Origin: Paramecium octaurelia
Lineage: Eukaryota > Ciliophora > Oligohymenophorea > Peniculida > Parameciidae
Direction: 5' to 3'
Length of the DNA: 64,000 nt
Assembly (NCBI GenBank): GCA_905182995.1
Contig: CAJJDP010000097.1
Span: 341,598-405,597 of the forward strand
Part shown: in pieces, positions 25,427 through 40,439 of the stretch
How positions within the stretch are numbered: the first letter of the stretch is position 1
Layout of the letters: each line of letters begins with the position of its first letter
Notes under the pieces: generated by a model
The model's input: only the letters and a program-made list of their open reading frames with translations
What the model was told of the DNA's origin: nothing
Databases searched by the model: none
Position numbers and translations under genes: made by a program

Positions 25427-27893
25427 ATGCAAGGAAAACATAACTTTATATTTTCATTGGACGGAGAGCAAAAATCATTCTTTGTTTCAAATTTGGATGT
25501 CGCATCCTTTTGTCGTTTGATTCGTTCCGCATTTTAAGTTGATAAGACTATCACAGCATTATAAGATGCGTAAGGTAAATGCAACGATATAATAGGAAAC
25601 ATTTGCGATTTACATTATTTTTGCAATAATCTGCACGCTCACAAGGATAAATTCTACATTATATTGACCGAACAAAGGAAAGCTGAAAGACAGAGTAGAA
25701 AGTCTCATAAAAGTAAAAACTCCAGAGTGCTAACAACAAATGATGAACCTTCATACTATGTTGAATTTGGAGCCTTCTTATAAGAAATCCAGCAAATAAG
25801 ATTCAGGTATTTTTGAAGAGTCATCTAGTCCCCAACATCCAGTTTTGACAATAGTGTTGGTATTTGACAATGAATACTAGGCTGGCATCTTCGGTCAGCC
25901 CATAGTAATGAGAATCTACAAAACATTTGCGTTTCTCTAAGCCTATTACACAATAATCTAAGAGGAGGAATCTGATTCTTTGTTATTAACGGTTTTTGAA
26001 AATTAAATTCTCAAACATGAAATGGAGATGAAAATTAATCATTCCGTAGCTGAAGATGTGTGCTATTAGATTGAGCAATTGCTTTGTGAGGAAGAAGAGC
26101 CAGAACCTATATTATAAGGTAGTTTTGCTACTCCTAATAGTAATGCAAACAACAACATCCCCTTGATTGTCACTAGGGGGAACGAGAAATAGATTTTATA
26201 GGTGGAGGCAAATGATAACTTTCATTCAAGTTAAGGCAAAAGAACACATGGGTATAATTTGTGTTAATAAGTGTAATGAGGGTAAAGAAGGCAGTTGACA
26301 AATTTCGAAATCGATTCGAATCCAGAGAATATGAATACCTCTTAGGATTAATTATAGGCTAAGATCAATCAGTCTTTGCTGCATATCAATTATTTTAAAA
26401 ATAACAAGACGACGAGAATTTCATTAGAAATTTGAAATCACTCCTACCTCAAGAGGACAACAATAACCTTTCGTTGTAAAAATGATATATTTTGTTAATT
26501 AGTTAAAACAATCTCAAATTCATCACTAGTCCCAGTCGAAGTGATCTTCATTAATCTGTTAACTTCCCCTATGATTGTAATCCAACTCCAGGTTTGAGAT
26601 CAACTGTGACAATAATGGAATAATTACTTAGTTCAGGAGATTTAGATTCAATCGAGTCTGGAATGTTGAGAGAATTGAGAATGGACAGTGATTTGGACGA
26701 CTTGGTAAAAAGCCTTATGGAATACCCTCAAGATGTACAATAATATCCCATTTTATAAGGTTCTACTTTAAATAATAAGACAATATTTGCAAAGCCTATT
26801 TTAGTAAGAAATAACTAAGAATTTCAATTCTCATTAGGTAGAGTACTTTCTATAAGAAAATGCAAATAAATAAAATCCCATTTATGAGGGATTTCAAAGA
26901 TTTGGATAAAATGGATAATTATAGGAGCTATTTTTGCTCCTGAAAGACAATGTTGGACAATTAGAATAATAATTAAGAGAAGAAAATAGCTATTCTTATT
27001 ATTTGATGCATAAACGACGTAAGGATAGTCAAGATGAACATTTCCATTTCCATTTAAATTTACCTTAAGTTAATTAATAGGAAGAACGAAAATTAAGTGT
27101 TGATTCATAAGTATTAGAGAGCAAGAAAGAAATCAACTTTATTGATAGATATCATGTCAAAGTGTTACAAAAATACAGTAATGAAGATTATGAAAAACTG
27201 TTTATGACTGTTTATGATCAATGTAGCAAATTCTGTGATGAACACGAAAAAGCCAAATTACATGGATTTTATACTGCTTAAAATTAAAGGCTACTAGAAA
27301 TCTTAGATAAATATGGATAAAGATATGATATCGATTGCATTAAATCAGATATCAACGATTTATTAACTTTACAAAATAAAAAAATTGATGAAATCCCTTC
27401 ACCTACTCATGGAGCTGTTATTGAACCAAAAATGCATAAATATTAAAATTTCAAATTTATTATAAATTTTTTATACGAGATTGATAAAGTCATTACTCTA
27501 AGGTAAGCAAAGGCATTTTATTATTTATATTCAATTGAGGATATGTCTGTTATGGCAGCTTATGAAGTGTATTGCGAAACAAAGGAATAAGACGAGTTTT
27601 TAAATACTCTAAACCTCATATTCAAGGTGTATTCATCCTCTTCTAGATTTGACTTCAATGAAATCGAGTAGTTTGATAGTTTGATTGAACAGCAATTAAC
27701 TATTCTGTTTGCCTACAGAAGGTGTTTGAATCAAGAACAAAGGTTGGCATTGGAATAAGTAATATATCAAATGATATTGTTAGAATATGATCTCAGATAA
27801 TACATTATTGAAACTCTTTAGGGATTTCCTTAGATAGAGAGATCAGAGGGTATTCATCTAGAAGTTATCAGATTTTGCAAATAGTCAAATTGA
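25427..27893 (+). CDS. Large unrecognised protein
   Basis: Four introns (25695-25713, 26261-26280, 26476-26502, 26838-26856) of 19-27 nt join frames into 793 residues ending at TGA 27891. The N-terminal 90 residues form a small alpha/beta-like region with several Cys and His. The middle is Ser/Asn/Glu-rich. The last 330 residues are strongly helical and regular (DRYHVKVLQKYSNEDYEKL; FIINFLYEIDKVITLRQAKA). No domain was recognised. Three of the four introns end AAG or GAG, or are unusually short (19 nt), so the exact joints may differ by a few residues, though the overall frame is supported by a spliced length divisible by three. Confidence 0.6.
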
Positions 27894-27915
27894 AAAGTAA
27901 AAAGACAATTAATCA

Positions 27916-28364
27916 ATGGATCCTTACATGAAGAAGATCGATTAAAATAATCAACATAAAGATTTAATAAAAGACATCTGTGCTAAATTCTTAAAGACAA
28001 AGGTGAAATAAATTGATCTTCTGATGGATGCAATTGACAAGGACAATATTATGCTGAAATCTTCATTGGAAGTCTATGACTACAATTTAGATAAATAAGA
28101 TTTAGTAGAAAATATCCAGTTAATCTATAATTACATCTTAAAATCTAATGTGAAAAGCATATTGAAAGCAAACTTAATTGAATTAGGTAGATCAAAAACT
28201 GATGTAAGTATTTTAGTGATGATTAATAGTTAACCTACTTATTAAGAAATATTAATCAAGATGAGCCAATTCTTAAAGGAGCGTTTGAATTGTATTTCTA
28301 AACTAAAGATGAAGCAGAACTCAAGGATACTATTAGTCGAATACTCAAATTTAGCAATATTTGA
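27916..28364 (+). CDS. Small helical protein, unrecognised
   Basis: ATG at 27916, a 26-nt canonical intron (28204-28229) and TGA at 28362 give 140 residues. It is wholly helical and acidic/basic balanced (DLLMDAIDKDNIMLKSS, ENIQLIYNYILKSN). It follows the large unrecognised gene by 22 nt and precedes the SAYSvFN gene by 13 nt on the same strand, so the three are tightly packed. I found no family. Confidence 0.6.
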
Positions 28365-28377
28365 TTATTATTATTTT

Positions 28378-28948
28378 ATGTACAAAGTTGAACTTGTAGA
28401 TTCATCTGAATTCAAAGATCGTTAAAAATACTATAAACATCTATTGCAAACATATTGTCAATGGAGTTTTCTGAAATACTTTGTGTATAGTATTATCTGG
28501 TTGATTGGTGGGAGAGTATAATCATAAAATAATCTAAAAGATCTCAATTCATTATTCAATGCAAGGGTTATACGTAATAATAACAGGATTCGCACTTATC
28601 TTTACCAATTTAGGTACTAGAGAAAAAGGCACTTTGAGTGCATATAGCATATTTAATAAAGGATATAAGAAGTTAATGGGTTAGATGACTGAAGAGGATG
28701 TGGCCAATATGTATAATATGGGAGGAGTTAAAAAGAAGGAGGATTTAAGTGATGATGATGATGACAAGATCTCCAAGGATTTTGAAGGATTGTCGATGGA
28801 ATAAATGATGGCTAAATTGACAAAATTGGGAAATAAACTATGTTTTTGCAATTCAGGTAAGAAATATAAAAAATGTCATTACTATATACATTAAAGAATT
28901 AAATAGTAAGAAGATGAAGAAAGAAGAAAAGGAATTAAAAAAAATTGA
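28378..28948 (+). CDS. SAYSvFN-domain protein with C-terminal SEC-C zinc motif
   Basis: One 25-nt intron (28516-28540, ending AAAG) gives 181 residues. Two hydrophobic helices at about 35-75 (KYFVYSIIWLIGG; LYVIITGFALIFTNLG) lead into TREKGTLSAYSIFNKGYKKL, the SAYSvFN signature of SAYSD1. An acidic linker (DLSDDDDDKISKD) follows. The protein ends with CFCNSGKKYKKCH, the SEC-C zinc-binding pattern CxCxSGxKYKKCH, and a basic/acidic tail. Animal SAYSD1 is an ER membrane protein that recognises UFM1-marked ribosomes at stalled translocons. SEC-C is the zinc motif at the SecA C-terminus. A role at the ER translocon is inferred from the combination. Confidence 0.85.
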
Positions 28949-28998
28949 TAATATTATAAATGATTAATTCTTTGATCACAACCTAAGCTTTTTAAAAA

Positions 28999-29851
28999 AT
29001 GCAACAAGACTCCCCTTTGAATAGAGAATGCTTTGAATGTGGAGCACCGAATCCAACTTGGGTGAGTTTACCAAACTCTGTATTTCTTTGTTTGCCTTGT
29101 TCTGGCATACATCGTAGTCTTGGTGTACATGTGTCCTTTGTTCGATCTACAAATTTAGACAGCTGGTCAGACAAACAATTAAAAATGATAATGATGGGGG
29201 GAAACGATAAACTCAAAGAATACTTCACTTCCATTGGCGTCTATACTGACCCATCCAAACAACAGGACATCTCATGGAAATACAGAACCAAAGGAGCATC
29301 CTATTATAGAGAATGTGTAATTCAATAATTCTTAACCTTTAGATCAAAGCAAAGACTGAAGAAAGGGAAGTCCCACCACCTATTTCAGTCGAAGAAGCTC
29401 TAGAAGAAGATCCTCAATTGGCAAAATCTAATTTTAATCCTTTGCCTAAGAAGGGAGAACAATAACAATAATATTAACCTATGCAAATGAAACAAGAAGA
29501 TGACGATACTCTTGATAAGATGAAGACCTTCTTTTCTGTTGGGTTCTAAAAAACATCGGAGGCAGCTAAAGAAGCCAAGAAGAAATTGGAGGATAAATAT
29601 AATGATGAGGAATTTCAATAGAAATTAACCTAGTTCAAAACCGATTTCTCTTAGAAAACCAATGAAGTGGCTGTAAACTTGCAATCATATTTTAGGAAAA
29701 AACTAAAGTTGTTGCCGAAAAGAGTTACGAAACTGTTAAAGAGGGAACTCTGTCAGCCTGGAACTTTTTGAAGACTAAGTTCAACGATTTACAGAAGAAG
29801 GATCCACAACCCGAGCAATTTGAGATTTTAGAACAACCCAAGAATCAATGA
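28999..29851 (+). CDS. ArfGAP domain protein
   Basis: Two introns (29317-29342, 29673-29695) give 267 residues. The N-terminal zinc finger is CFEC, 16 residues, then CLPC, followed by [15 protein letters not shown] with the arginine finger and [17 protein letters not shown], the ArfGAP1/ArfGAP2-3 core. The C-terminal half is Gln-rich then helical with repeated [26 protein letters not shown] segments, possibly an amphipathic lipid-sensing region as in ArfGAP1. The protein should accelerate GTP hydrolysis on Arf GTPases at Golgi or endosomal coats. Start 28999 is the first ATG and gives the normal short lead before the finger. Confidence 0.95.
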
Positions 29852-29890
29852 AATTCTATAAACTTGTTTAAAAATAATTAATATATTATA

Positions 29891-31352
29891 ATGGCATATT
29901 AATCACAATGTAATTCTCAAATGAATACCAATCATTCTTTAAAACCACCTGTGGATTCTCTGTTAGGAAAAGTAGTGTGCAAAAATTACCTTATTGTTTC
30001 CAAAATTAATGAAGGATCATTTGGTAAGGTGTATAAGGCTATTCACTAAATTAAACAAGATTATTATGCAGTCAAAATTGAGGCCCAAGAACATAGATAA
30101 AAGAAGGGTGAGACTTTGAGATTGGAAGCAGAGATTCTCAAAAAACTTAATGGTGAAAGAGGGATCCCTAGGTTATACTATTATATTGAAGATTCAACTT
30201 AAAGAGTGCTTGTTGAAACCTTATTGGGTATTGATTTAATAATTAAATATTTTAGGAAGGAACCTTGACGAATTGTATAACTTATGCAACCACAAATTTT
30301 CTTTAAAAACCGTCTTACTCTTCATGGACCAAGCCATTAGTCGATTAGAATATCTTCATTCCTAAGGGGTAAATAATTTAGTGAGATAAAGTGCCCTAGT
30401 ATATTCACAGAGACATTAAGCCAGAGAATTTCATGATAGGAATTCCTCCAAATGAAAACCTCATTTATCTCATTGACTTCGGACTCAACGCCCCAATTTA
30501 CGATTCATAAAAGAGACTGTTGCCAAAATTAAAAGGTCAACCATTAGTCGGAACTGCTCGCTTTACCCCAATCTGTTCTCATTAAGGATATAGCTAAAGC
30601 AGGGCAAGTGATTTAGAGTCCTTAGGTTATTTGGCCATATTTTTTTTAAAAGGTTCTCTCCCTTGGATGAAGGTCGAAGCTTAAACCAAAGAGGAGCGAT
30701 TTTATTTAATTGGGTAAAAGAAGATGAGAGAAACTCCTATGTCGTTGTGGTAACAATGTAATGTAATTTTAGTGTGGGATTACCTAGAGAGTTTGAGGGA
30801 TACTTCAACTACATTTTCAATGTTTCTCATGATACTGAACCTTCTTACACTTACTTGAGAAAGTTGTTAAAAGGGTTGATGCATAGAATGCAATATAATG
30901 ATAATGTTTTTGACTGGTAAGAGATTATTAAGAAGGAGGAGGAGAGTAAGAAAAGTTCCAATAAAAAAATTAAGTTAAACGCTTAAACCTAACAATTCAA
31001 ACCCATTGAATCTGAGGATGAGCAAGATAGTCCTAAGGTGGCTATGATGTAATCAAAAGATTCGAAGAAAAGCTCGTCAAATTTTCTTAAAAGAAGTATC
31101 ACTGATCAATTGAATTTCTCAAAGTAATAAAGTGTCAATCAAAGGAATAATATCGAACTTTTAATTTCACAAAATGAATTGCTTAATCTTAGATTAAAGT
31201 AGAAACTATTAATAAATAACAATAATAACGCTTAGGAAGAACCTGAAAATTTTGGCTTCGGAGTTATGAATGAATATTATCCATATCCTACCATGCAGTA
31301 ATAAATGGATTAGTTGATTACAATTATTACTAAATTTATTATTAATTAATGA
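29891..31352 (+). CDS. Casein kinase 1-like Ser/Thr kinase
   Basis: Three introns (30228-30255, 30369-30399, 30747-30772) give 458 residues. The kinase domain (about 30-300) has [32 protein letters not shown] and the CK1-specific activation stretch [21 protein letters not shown] (loop then DLESLGY). [16 protein letters not shown], the CK1 C-lobe motif, follows after the third intron. The remaining 150 residues are Ser/Lys/Asn/Gln-rich without a domain. CK1 enzymes phosphorylate primed or acidic sites; substrates are unknown. The third intron starts GTGG, and skipping it destroys the C-lobe, which supports it. Confidence 0.9.
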
Positions 31353-31387
31353 AAAAATCTCCTCATCTTAAATTGTAGATTATTAAA

Positions 31388-32097
31388 ATGCGTCCTATAG
31401 TATGCAATACAGAATTGGCTTTCATTATTCCAACCGACAAAGAAAGAAAAGTCTCCATGAGTATCACAGTTAAATTTTAATTTAGAACGTAAAATGAAAA
31501 CTAGCGACGAACAAATTAAACATGCACGCTTAAGATATTAAGAACTATTCTACTAATAGGAGGCCAACTTAGAATATTTATATGATTAACTAACAGAGAG
31601 AATGGAAAAATATAATCTTCAAAAATAAAAACAATTAGCAAGCAAAGCCAAATATGCATGTGACTACAATTTTAGATGGAAGTAAAGACTTTAAGAACAA
31701 AAATGGTTAGATATTTATATGAGTAGGTTTGTCAGCTGAAAGAGAATTTTATTTTTAAGAGATGCATTTTCAAGATTTCTAGAAGAGACATACACGAAGC
31801 AAAAGCTTGGCTTTGCCTAAGATAGAAATTATCAAAAAGACAGAACCATGTCCTACCATTAAAAAAAAAGAAGAATAATCTTCTGACAAACAGAGAAAAA
31901 TTATTTATTGTTCCTATCAAAGGGATTTGAAATAAGTATACTAAAATAGTAATTATTAGATGAAAAGATCCTTTGAAATAGCATAAAAACTAGATTAGGA
32001 TGATCATCGAATAATGAAGTAGAAAACCTTAGACATAAAACCAAAATAAAAAGTACCTCAAAAGCACGATGACAATACATTTCTAACTTATGTTTGA
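31388..32097 (+). CDS. Basic coiled-coil protein, unrecognised
   Basis: Introns of 25 nt (31459-31483) and 22 nt (about 31729-31750) give 220 residues. Residues 25-110 form a continuous helix rich in Gln, Lys, Glu and Tyr (QELFYQQEANLEYLYDQL). The C-terminal half is strongly basic with Lys runs. No domain was found. The gene lies 35 nt after the CK1-like gene in the same orientation. Confidence 0.6.
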
Positions 32098-32967
32098 CAT
32101 CTAAATTGTATTATTCATTATTATTATTTAAAATACGTCATTTTTACTCCTCAACTTTAAAGCTTTTTCCTTCTTTATTATAGACATGATATTATATAAT
32201 ACTTAATTTATATAATAAAATATCTCCTAGCTCCTTCTAATAAGATTACTTATTTATAACCTAACAGCTATTCTAAATTAAATAATTATCATTTCATATA
32301 ACATTTATAAGGCTCAATCCATTTTACACATAATATTGCATTGATTTGTTCTATAATTAAGTTATAATTTGCAGAAACTAATTTTAAATGAGGTCAGATA
32401 TTTTCCTTTCATCATTAATTCACATCTACTTCAATCCTAAACTTACATTCATGAGTATTTTTTATGCAACTCCTTTCAAAATCAACCTTCTATCCGAATT
32501 TAACATTTAATAAATTTGCGCCTCTTTATTATTGATATTAATATTGATTTTTTGTTTTTAGAATATACATAATCCATATGCTAATCCTTATTTATAATTT
32601 CTTTCAACTAGTATTTTACTTGGTGTATCAGTTCGTCTACTTCTCATATTAGTTTTTATGAACATCTATTCTAGAAATTTATATTCTCAACTCTCATTTT
32701 ACATAAAAACAAATCAAGCACAAAGTTAAAGCTGATGAAGAACGAAAGGAATAAAGTTGCAACTTGTATTAATTAATTAAGTCTTAGAAATTTATTAAAA
32801 TTTTAGTGAAATAATTATTATAGCAACCCTGGAAAAATAGCTAAAATAGGAGTTTTATTAAATATTTTGAAAAATCAAAGAATTTCAATTACAAAAGGAG
32901 AAATAAATTTATATTTATATAGTTCTAGTCCTCAACATATTAATTTATATATAGTCAAAAATTAGAT
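32098..32967. other. A+T-rich gap between convergent genes
   Basis: About 870 nt, unusually long for a convergent gap in this region (others are 15-20 nt). I see no supported frame on either strand. Slightly pyrimidine-rich patches on the + strand at about 32400-32500 might be the trace of a lost minus-strand gene, but I cannot support one. Confidence 0.4.
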
Positions 32968-34726
<1,759 letters not shown>

Positions 34727-34932
34727 TAAAAATAATTAATCTATATAAATTGATTATTATATTTCCGATCTCATAATTTTAGCTCACAAATTGCAGGGTT
34801 TTTAAGTTTAATCATAGAAAATGAAGAGGAACTGAAATAACTGTTAATTCCCTTAACGAAAATACAAATTCAAGAAAATTATATTTTGAGAATCAGATCT
34901 ATATTATAAAGTGATTTTAAATCTTAATTGTA

Positions 34933-36478
34933 TCAAAAATTCAATTAATCAGAGCTTTTAATTTTTTACTTTGATTATTTATAATTCACTGCTTCTACTT
35001 CAGATTTTGTCTTTTTTATTGTTTTCCTAACCTATTCAAATTTTTCGTATTGGGAAATTCTCATATAACAACCCTAAATGGTCACTAAATAATATCCAAG
35101 TATCCCTGTCATTATTTGCTTAGGCGTAAAGGCTTCAATTATCTTATAAAAAATATACAATACTTTTAACATTATTCCAAAATTTTGTATATTGGACTTG
35201 ACAATTACATATGTCAAAATAGGAACAATGTCATCTGTGCCATAGCTCTTAATAGATTCAAGTTCAGGATGCTTATCATAATATTCCTTTATGCAACTAT
35301 GAATTTCAGTAAAAGTTTTGGAGATAATTTTCAATTAGTTTATAGGTGATTGTACTTATTCCAGTTGCTTTAAAGTATTTATTGCTGATTAGTATGGTTG
35401 ATTAAAATCTTCAAAATCAGAATATTGTATTGATGGATTACCTTTTAAATCATTGTTTTAGGGTTGAAATGCTATTTCAATTTGTTAGTTCAGCAATAAT
35501 TATTAAGGAACATCAAAATCATCAATCTTATTATTCTTTATCAGTCTCAAGTTAAATTAATATTAGGAGTTCTCATATGCATAAAGCTCAGAGAAACTCT
35601 TGATAATTTTTTGATAGATTCTTTCATCTAAAAATAGGACATTAATCACAAATGCAATAGTGTTAGTGCTAGTAAAGCAGTTTAATAATTAAGTTTAATG
35701 GACAAACTTATCTATCATGTAGTAACTTTCTATGCAATTCACAAAGAATTTAAGGAACTCAATAATTTCATCACAAAGTTCTGTGCTTTTGATCAATTGA
35801 TTCCTATTTTTATCTCTTCTAAATGAATCTCTAAACCAAATTTAAGGCCCAGTATAATTTACAATATAATTTTGAAATGTTTATAAGATTAATCCACATG
35901 GATGGTCAGCAATTTTAATTTGTTAGTAAATCATTCCCATAATTTCTCTGAAGAATTTTTTCTCATTCATACCAGATTTCTTTCTATCTTCGAAGATTGT
36001 GTTGACCTCTTCTTCATAATACTCAAAAATATTTATTTTAGATTATTCATTTTATTCAAAATGGTTTGAAATTTTGTTCTAATAAAATGAAGAAGTTGTT
36101 TCGTAGCAACTTATAATCAATCTTATTTTATTTAGATAGATAGCTTGCAATTCTTCGAAATTCTTATTATCGATACTTTATAATCTAAGCTTTACGAGAT
36201 CCGACCATTAATAGAGTTTAAATTAGCCTCTGTTTAATTTTCTTAATGTATACTCAATCCAAGATAATTAAATCTCCACTACTTGAGTTTTGATTAGGCC
36301 AAAGCAGTTGCAACAAGCAAAACAATACGATAATTTATTTTCTTAAACAAATATTTTAGAATTTTCAACCTATGATGACTCAATAGTATTCGTATGTTGG
36401 CCTGATGTGATTAGAAAATATACTTAAGAGTAATTCAGAAGAATCTTATCTTTCAACTTTTGCTGATTTATTTCCCAT
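34933..36478 (-). CDS. VPS9-domain protein (putative Rab5-type GEF)
   Basis: One 22-nt intron (36402-36423, ending CAG) gives 507 residues starting MGNKS (possible myristoylation). The first 370 residues are helical with a short Cys/Phe-rich patch (YCFACCNCFGL). The VPS9 domain is at about 375-470: SIKSYGTDDIVPILTYVIVK, the conserved Asp and Pro in DDxxPxxxYV, followed by KQIMTGILGYYLVTIQGC in place of the usual GExxYYxTxL. VPS9 domains exchange GDP for GTP on Rab5-family GTPases at endosomes. The short basic tail follows directly. Confidence 0.8.
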
Positions 36479-36760
36479 ATTTAAAATATAATAATATCTA
36501 ATAGAAATTAATACCGAAGTATCTAACTTCTATTTTTAAATTATCTATATGATAACAAATTATTGATTCTTATTAATCTTTTGAATGGATAGTTCTTATC
36601 CTAAAGCAAGGATTTTAAGGCTTGATGATTTATTATAAAGATATTAATTTAAGACACAAGATATTTAAACTAATTAATCGAAAAAGACTTGCTTAAAAGA
36701 TATTATGAATTATAATGTTTATCAATATCTTTACAATAAGTCAATATTATTTTTATTAAT

Positions 36761-38037
36761 ATGATTTAATCTTTACCTTCCAGAAATAAACAACTGATAG
36801 AGTCACCATTTGTATGGTTAAAAGAGAAAGCAGAAAGAGATAGATAAAGAACAGGGTATATATCGCTTCAATATCTAGAGTCCCTTCCAATTTATGGTAC
36901 ATATCAGGTAAGATCTATGATTTATCCCAATTTCTTAAACTCCATCCAGGTGGAGATTACTTCTTAAAATTGACATAAGGACAGGATATAACTGAAATGT
37001 ATTATACCCATCATTTAAACATGGAGAAATGCAATGCTATTTTAGAAAAATATTATGTTAGGGACGCAGACAAGATTGAATAATATTTTGACTTTGATGA
37101 AAAAGGATTCTATCTGACTCTTCATAAAAAGGTGAGTGATTATTTCAAAACTAGAGATAAGGGACCAACTTCGGTAATGAAACTAGTTGTTTTCATAGCT
37201 CTCTTTTCATTCAATAGTACATTCTTGTTAACTTGTATCTACTAAAGTTATTTATTGGCATTTCTATGTGGATATACACTTTTTGTTTGTTTTGGATTAG
37301 GACATAATTTCCTACATTAAGGTTCATATGAGCCTAGAAGATACTTGGCCGATTTATCATTCTTCTCCCATTTCCATTGGGCAATTACACATTGCATTTC
37401 TCATCATCATTTCACCAACAGTAACATTGATTTAGAAGTGACATCATTTGAACCCTATTACAAGACCCAAAAATCTAAACTTCCTAATAATAAATATATG
37501 TGTTACTATATGGATTTATTTTTTGCTATAGTAAGTACCATGTAGTTTTTGTCTACTATTTTATAACTGCTAAAAGGAGAAGAGAAAATAAGGAAAGAAT
37601 ACTTTATTCCAATTGTTGAATGTTTAATATTATAATATTTTTGTGGAGATATTTTTGAAGGATTTAAGCTTTTTATGATTATTCAATCCACTTCAAGCTA
37701 CCTAACCCTCAAGTATTCAATAATTACTCATCATAATAACATATGCTATACTGATGGCTGTTCTATAGTGCCTTCTAGAGATTTTGGCATATATACCTTA
37801 TAGACGAGTTAAGATCACGACCCACAAGTGATATTCCCTTTTAACATGTTCCTTTTTTAAGGGTTCAATTAACACACCTTACATCACATGTTTCCAACTG
37901 TGGATGAGTCTAGAATTCCTGAAATATACTGTTTTTTATTGGAAACAATACAAGAATTCAAATTAGAACATATCTACAAATAACGAACAGTTTCTGAATT
38001 GTACAAGGCTCATAATGCTTTTGTTTTTGGAAAATGA
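36761..38037 (+). CDS. Cytochrome b5-fatty acid desaturase (front-end type)
   Basis: One 23-nt intron (36856-36878) gives 417 residues. The N-terminal cytochrome b5 domain has LWYISGKIYDLSQFLKLHPGG with the haem His, and the second His in YYTHHLNM. The desaturase domain has three histidine boxes: GHNFLHQ, HCISHHH and, near the C-terminus, NQHTLHH with Gln replacing the first His, the mark of front-end (delta-5/6-type) desaturases. Four hydrophobic stretches place it in the ER membrane. It should insert a double bond between the carboxyl end and an existing one, using electrons from its own b5 domain. It is the last intact gene before the gene-poor stretch. Confidence 0.93.
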
Positions 38038-38939
38038 TTATTCAAATATAATTATTTTCATAAAATTTAAAAATCAAGATTATTTTATTATTACTTTCAA
38101 TTATTTTATTAAAAATACTTTTAGGTGTCAATTATATATTTATTAAATTTTATATTAATAAAGCAAATGACAATAAATAAATTATAAATCAACAACGAGT
38201 TCTCACTTTAATTTCGAAGTAAGCTTAGTCTAATATACTTGAATTGACGTTTTGTTCTGATTTTCATTGCTTTGTCCAATTTCAACTTTTATCTATTCCT
38301 TCTATAGGAAAGATCATTCTTAAAATTTCTATTAATTACTCTTTCCTATTAGGATTTAGAAATTTATCAAATGTGAGTAATAATTAATTATAAATAACCA
38401 GAAGATTACAATAAGATTGTAAACTAATTTTCCATTCAATATTATTTTAATTTTATCATTTATTCAAAATATTTTTACATATAAACTAACTTAATGTTAT
38501 TGACCAAAATTTTTAGAGAAAAACTCCTTACTCTAGACGGTTGCCATAGATTCTTTGTCTAAGGAGTAAATAACTAATAGAGATTCAATAAATTTAGTTT
38601 TAGAATGGTGGAAATTTCTTAAATATATCAGAAAAATCTATCAAGATTTATGTAATTAAAAATTAGTCCTACATAATACCATTAAGTATTTTCTTGAACT
38701 GACATTTTAATTTTTTTTGACAAGTTGTAATCATTTTTGAGATCCATCCATAATACTATTTAATTATCTAATGCTATAAAAACATATTTTTTAAAATGAG
38801 GTTTAATGAAGTTTAATAAAAAATATTTGCAATTCATTTAATTCAGAGTATGTGTGTTTCTTAAAGTGTAAATATCATTATTTTAATAGTTCCATCAAAA
38901 AATATAAGCACAAAATTTTATCATTTTTTAAAAGCTATA

Positions 38940-39930
38940 GATGAGATCACAAAGCTATAAGTTATATTTTATAGGAACAAAGGTTGAAATATTGATAGCC
39001 ACCTTTGATTTTAATTTATACTGAAGATGACTTAAATTGAAATTGTTTTATTAATAATCATTACAGCCCAGAAAATAAATTTGAAAAAAAGTGTAAGAAT
39101 TGCACTCAAATCACATTTAAATTAAATTTTATTTAGACACATTTTAATGATATAGCATAGTTATAATCATTATCGGCAAATAGGAATCTGAAATATTTTA
39201 CTCTAAATTAATCCTTGCCCTCGAACTTGGTTTATTTACCACGTCCTCAAAATTATGTTTGATTGACGTGTTTTGATAGTTAAGATTTTTAATAAGAAGA
39301 ATATAAATCTATTTTAGAATAACAATTTTCTGAAAACTAAACTTTAGATGAATCTAAAGAAGGTTCATAATGATAAAAGGAATTTGGAAATCTAATCCTG
39401 TTTAACTATACCCTTTAATGCTTAGGGGGGAAGAAAGAAGTATCACTTCAAGAAAGTATATCAGAGCATATCTTACCTTCAAAAAATTGAGAATTTTAAA
39501 TTAAAAAAAGTAAATTTATAATTTTTTCCTTTAGAATATTCGTTTTTAATTAAATAAATATTAAGTTAATTCTATTTAATTTTTTTTTAATAAGGTATCA
39601 TAATTGATGTTGACTTCATGTTAGAATTTGGTATAACTTTTATTCCATAAAACAAGTAAGCAGCGAAATTCGATTTTATAATAAAAATAGCATCATATTA
39701 TGTAGTTATGATGCTTTTTGATTATAATCAAAGCTGTTTGCTTTCTATTTAGTTTTCTAAAATCAAACTGCCTTTTTATTTGAATAATTATCTGTTTCTG
39801 ATCTACTTGTATTATTTCTTATTCAACTAGATATCGATTGTTGTCATAGGAGAGAATTTTATGTAGTCTTAAATTTTCTCTGTTTTGAATATTTTAATTA
39901 AGAAAGGGAAGACTAATTCTTCAACATCTT
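38940..39930 (+). pseudogene. Possible decayed gene
   Basis: One frame from about 38940 to 39510 reads as ordinary protein (PPLILIYTEDDLN, SPENKFEKKCKNC, SLPSNLVYLPRPQNYV, SENQTLDESKEGS) but is cut by TGA at least four times. A second frame is then open for about 190 codons (39369-39930, e.g. IIIDVDFMLEFGIT). Proline and charged residues are more frequent than A+T-rich noncoding DNA would give. No family was recognised. A gene with missed introns remains possible. Confidence 0.3.
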
Positions 39931-40439
39931 TTTGATAAAGCCTATCTCCTATAAAAACCTTGGCTTAACTCGTTTTAACAACTAATCTCTTTTATTTTAT
40001 TAATATTATTGAATTGCTAATAAATTATTTGTAATCTCTTAAAAATTTTTAGATGGAGATAAATAAACTTTTAATAATTTAGAATTTGATTGTAATTGAT
40101 GAAAATTGTTATGGTGAGAATTCATATATTTTGGGAATTGTTTTATTATTTATGAATATAGAAATTATAACACACAAAATTCGAAATAATTTTGCCGGCT
40201 AATTTACAATCACCCTTTACTAGAAAATGTAAAATTAAGTATCAAATTGATTGATGAATTAGTCAAGGCAAAATAGAAAATAAATTATAAATAATGGAAT
40301 AATAAAATAAATCTTCTCATATTATGCTTTTTTAAAATGGAATAATAAATAACAAGAATTTTTTTAGAAGCCTATCAACAGAATGATACGTATTTAGCAC
40401 ACTCTTAAGAGGTTACTTATAGTAAAGCCTTATTATAGT

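Noticed and set aside
26313-26330. GATTCGAATCC, resembling a tRNA B box
   Set aside because: It lies inside a coding exon (NRFES) and has no A box or acceptor stem around it. I found no tRNA elsewhere.
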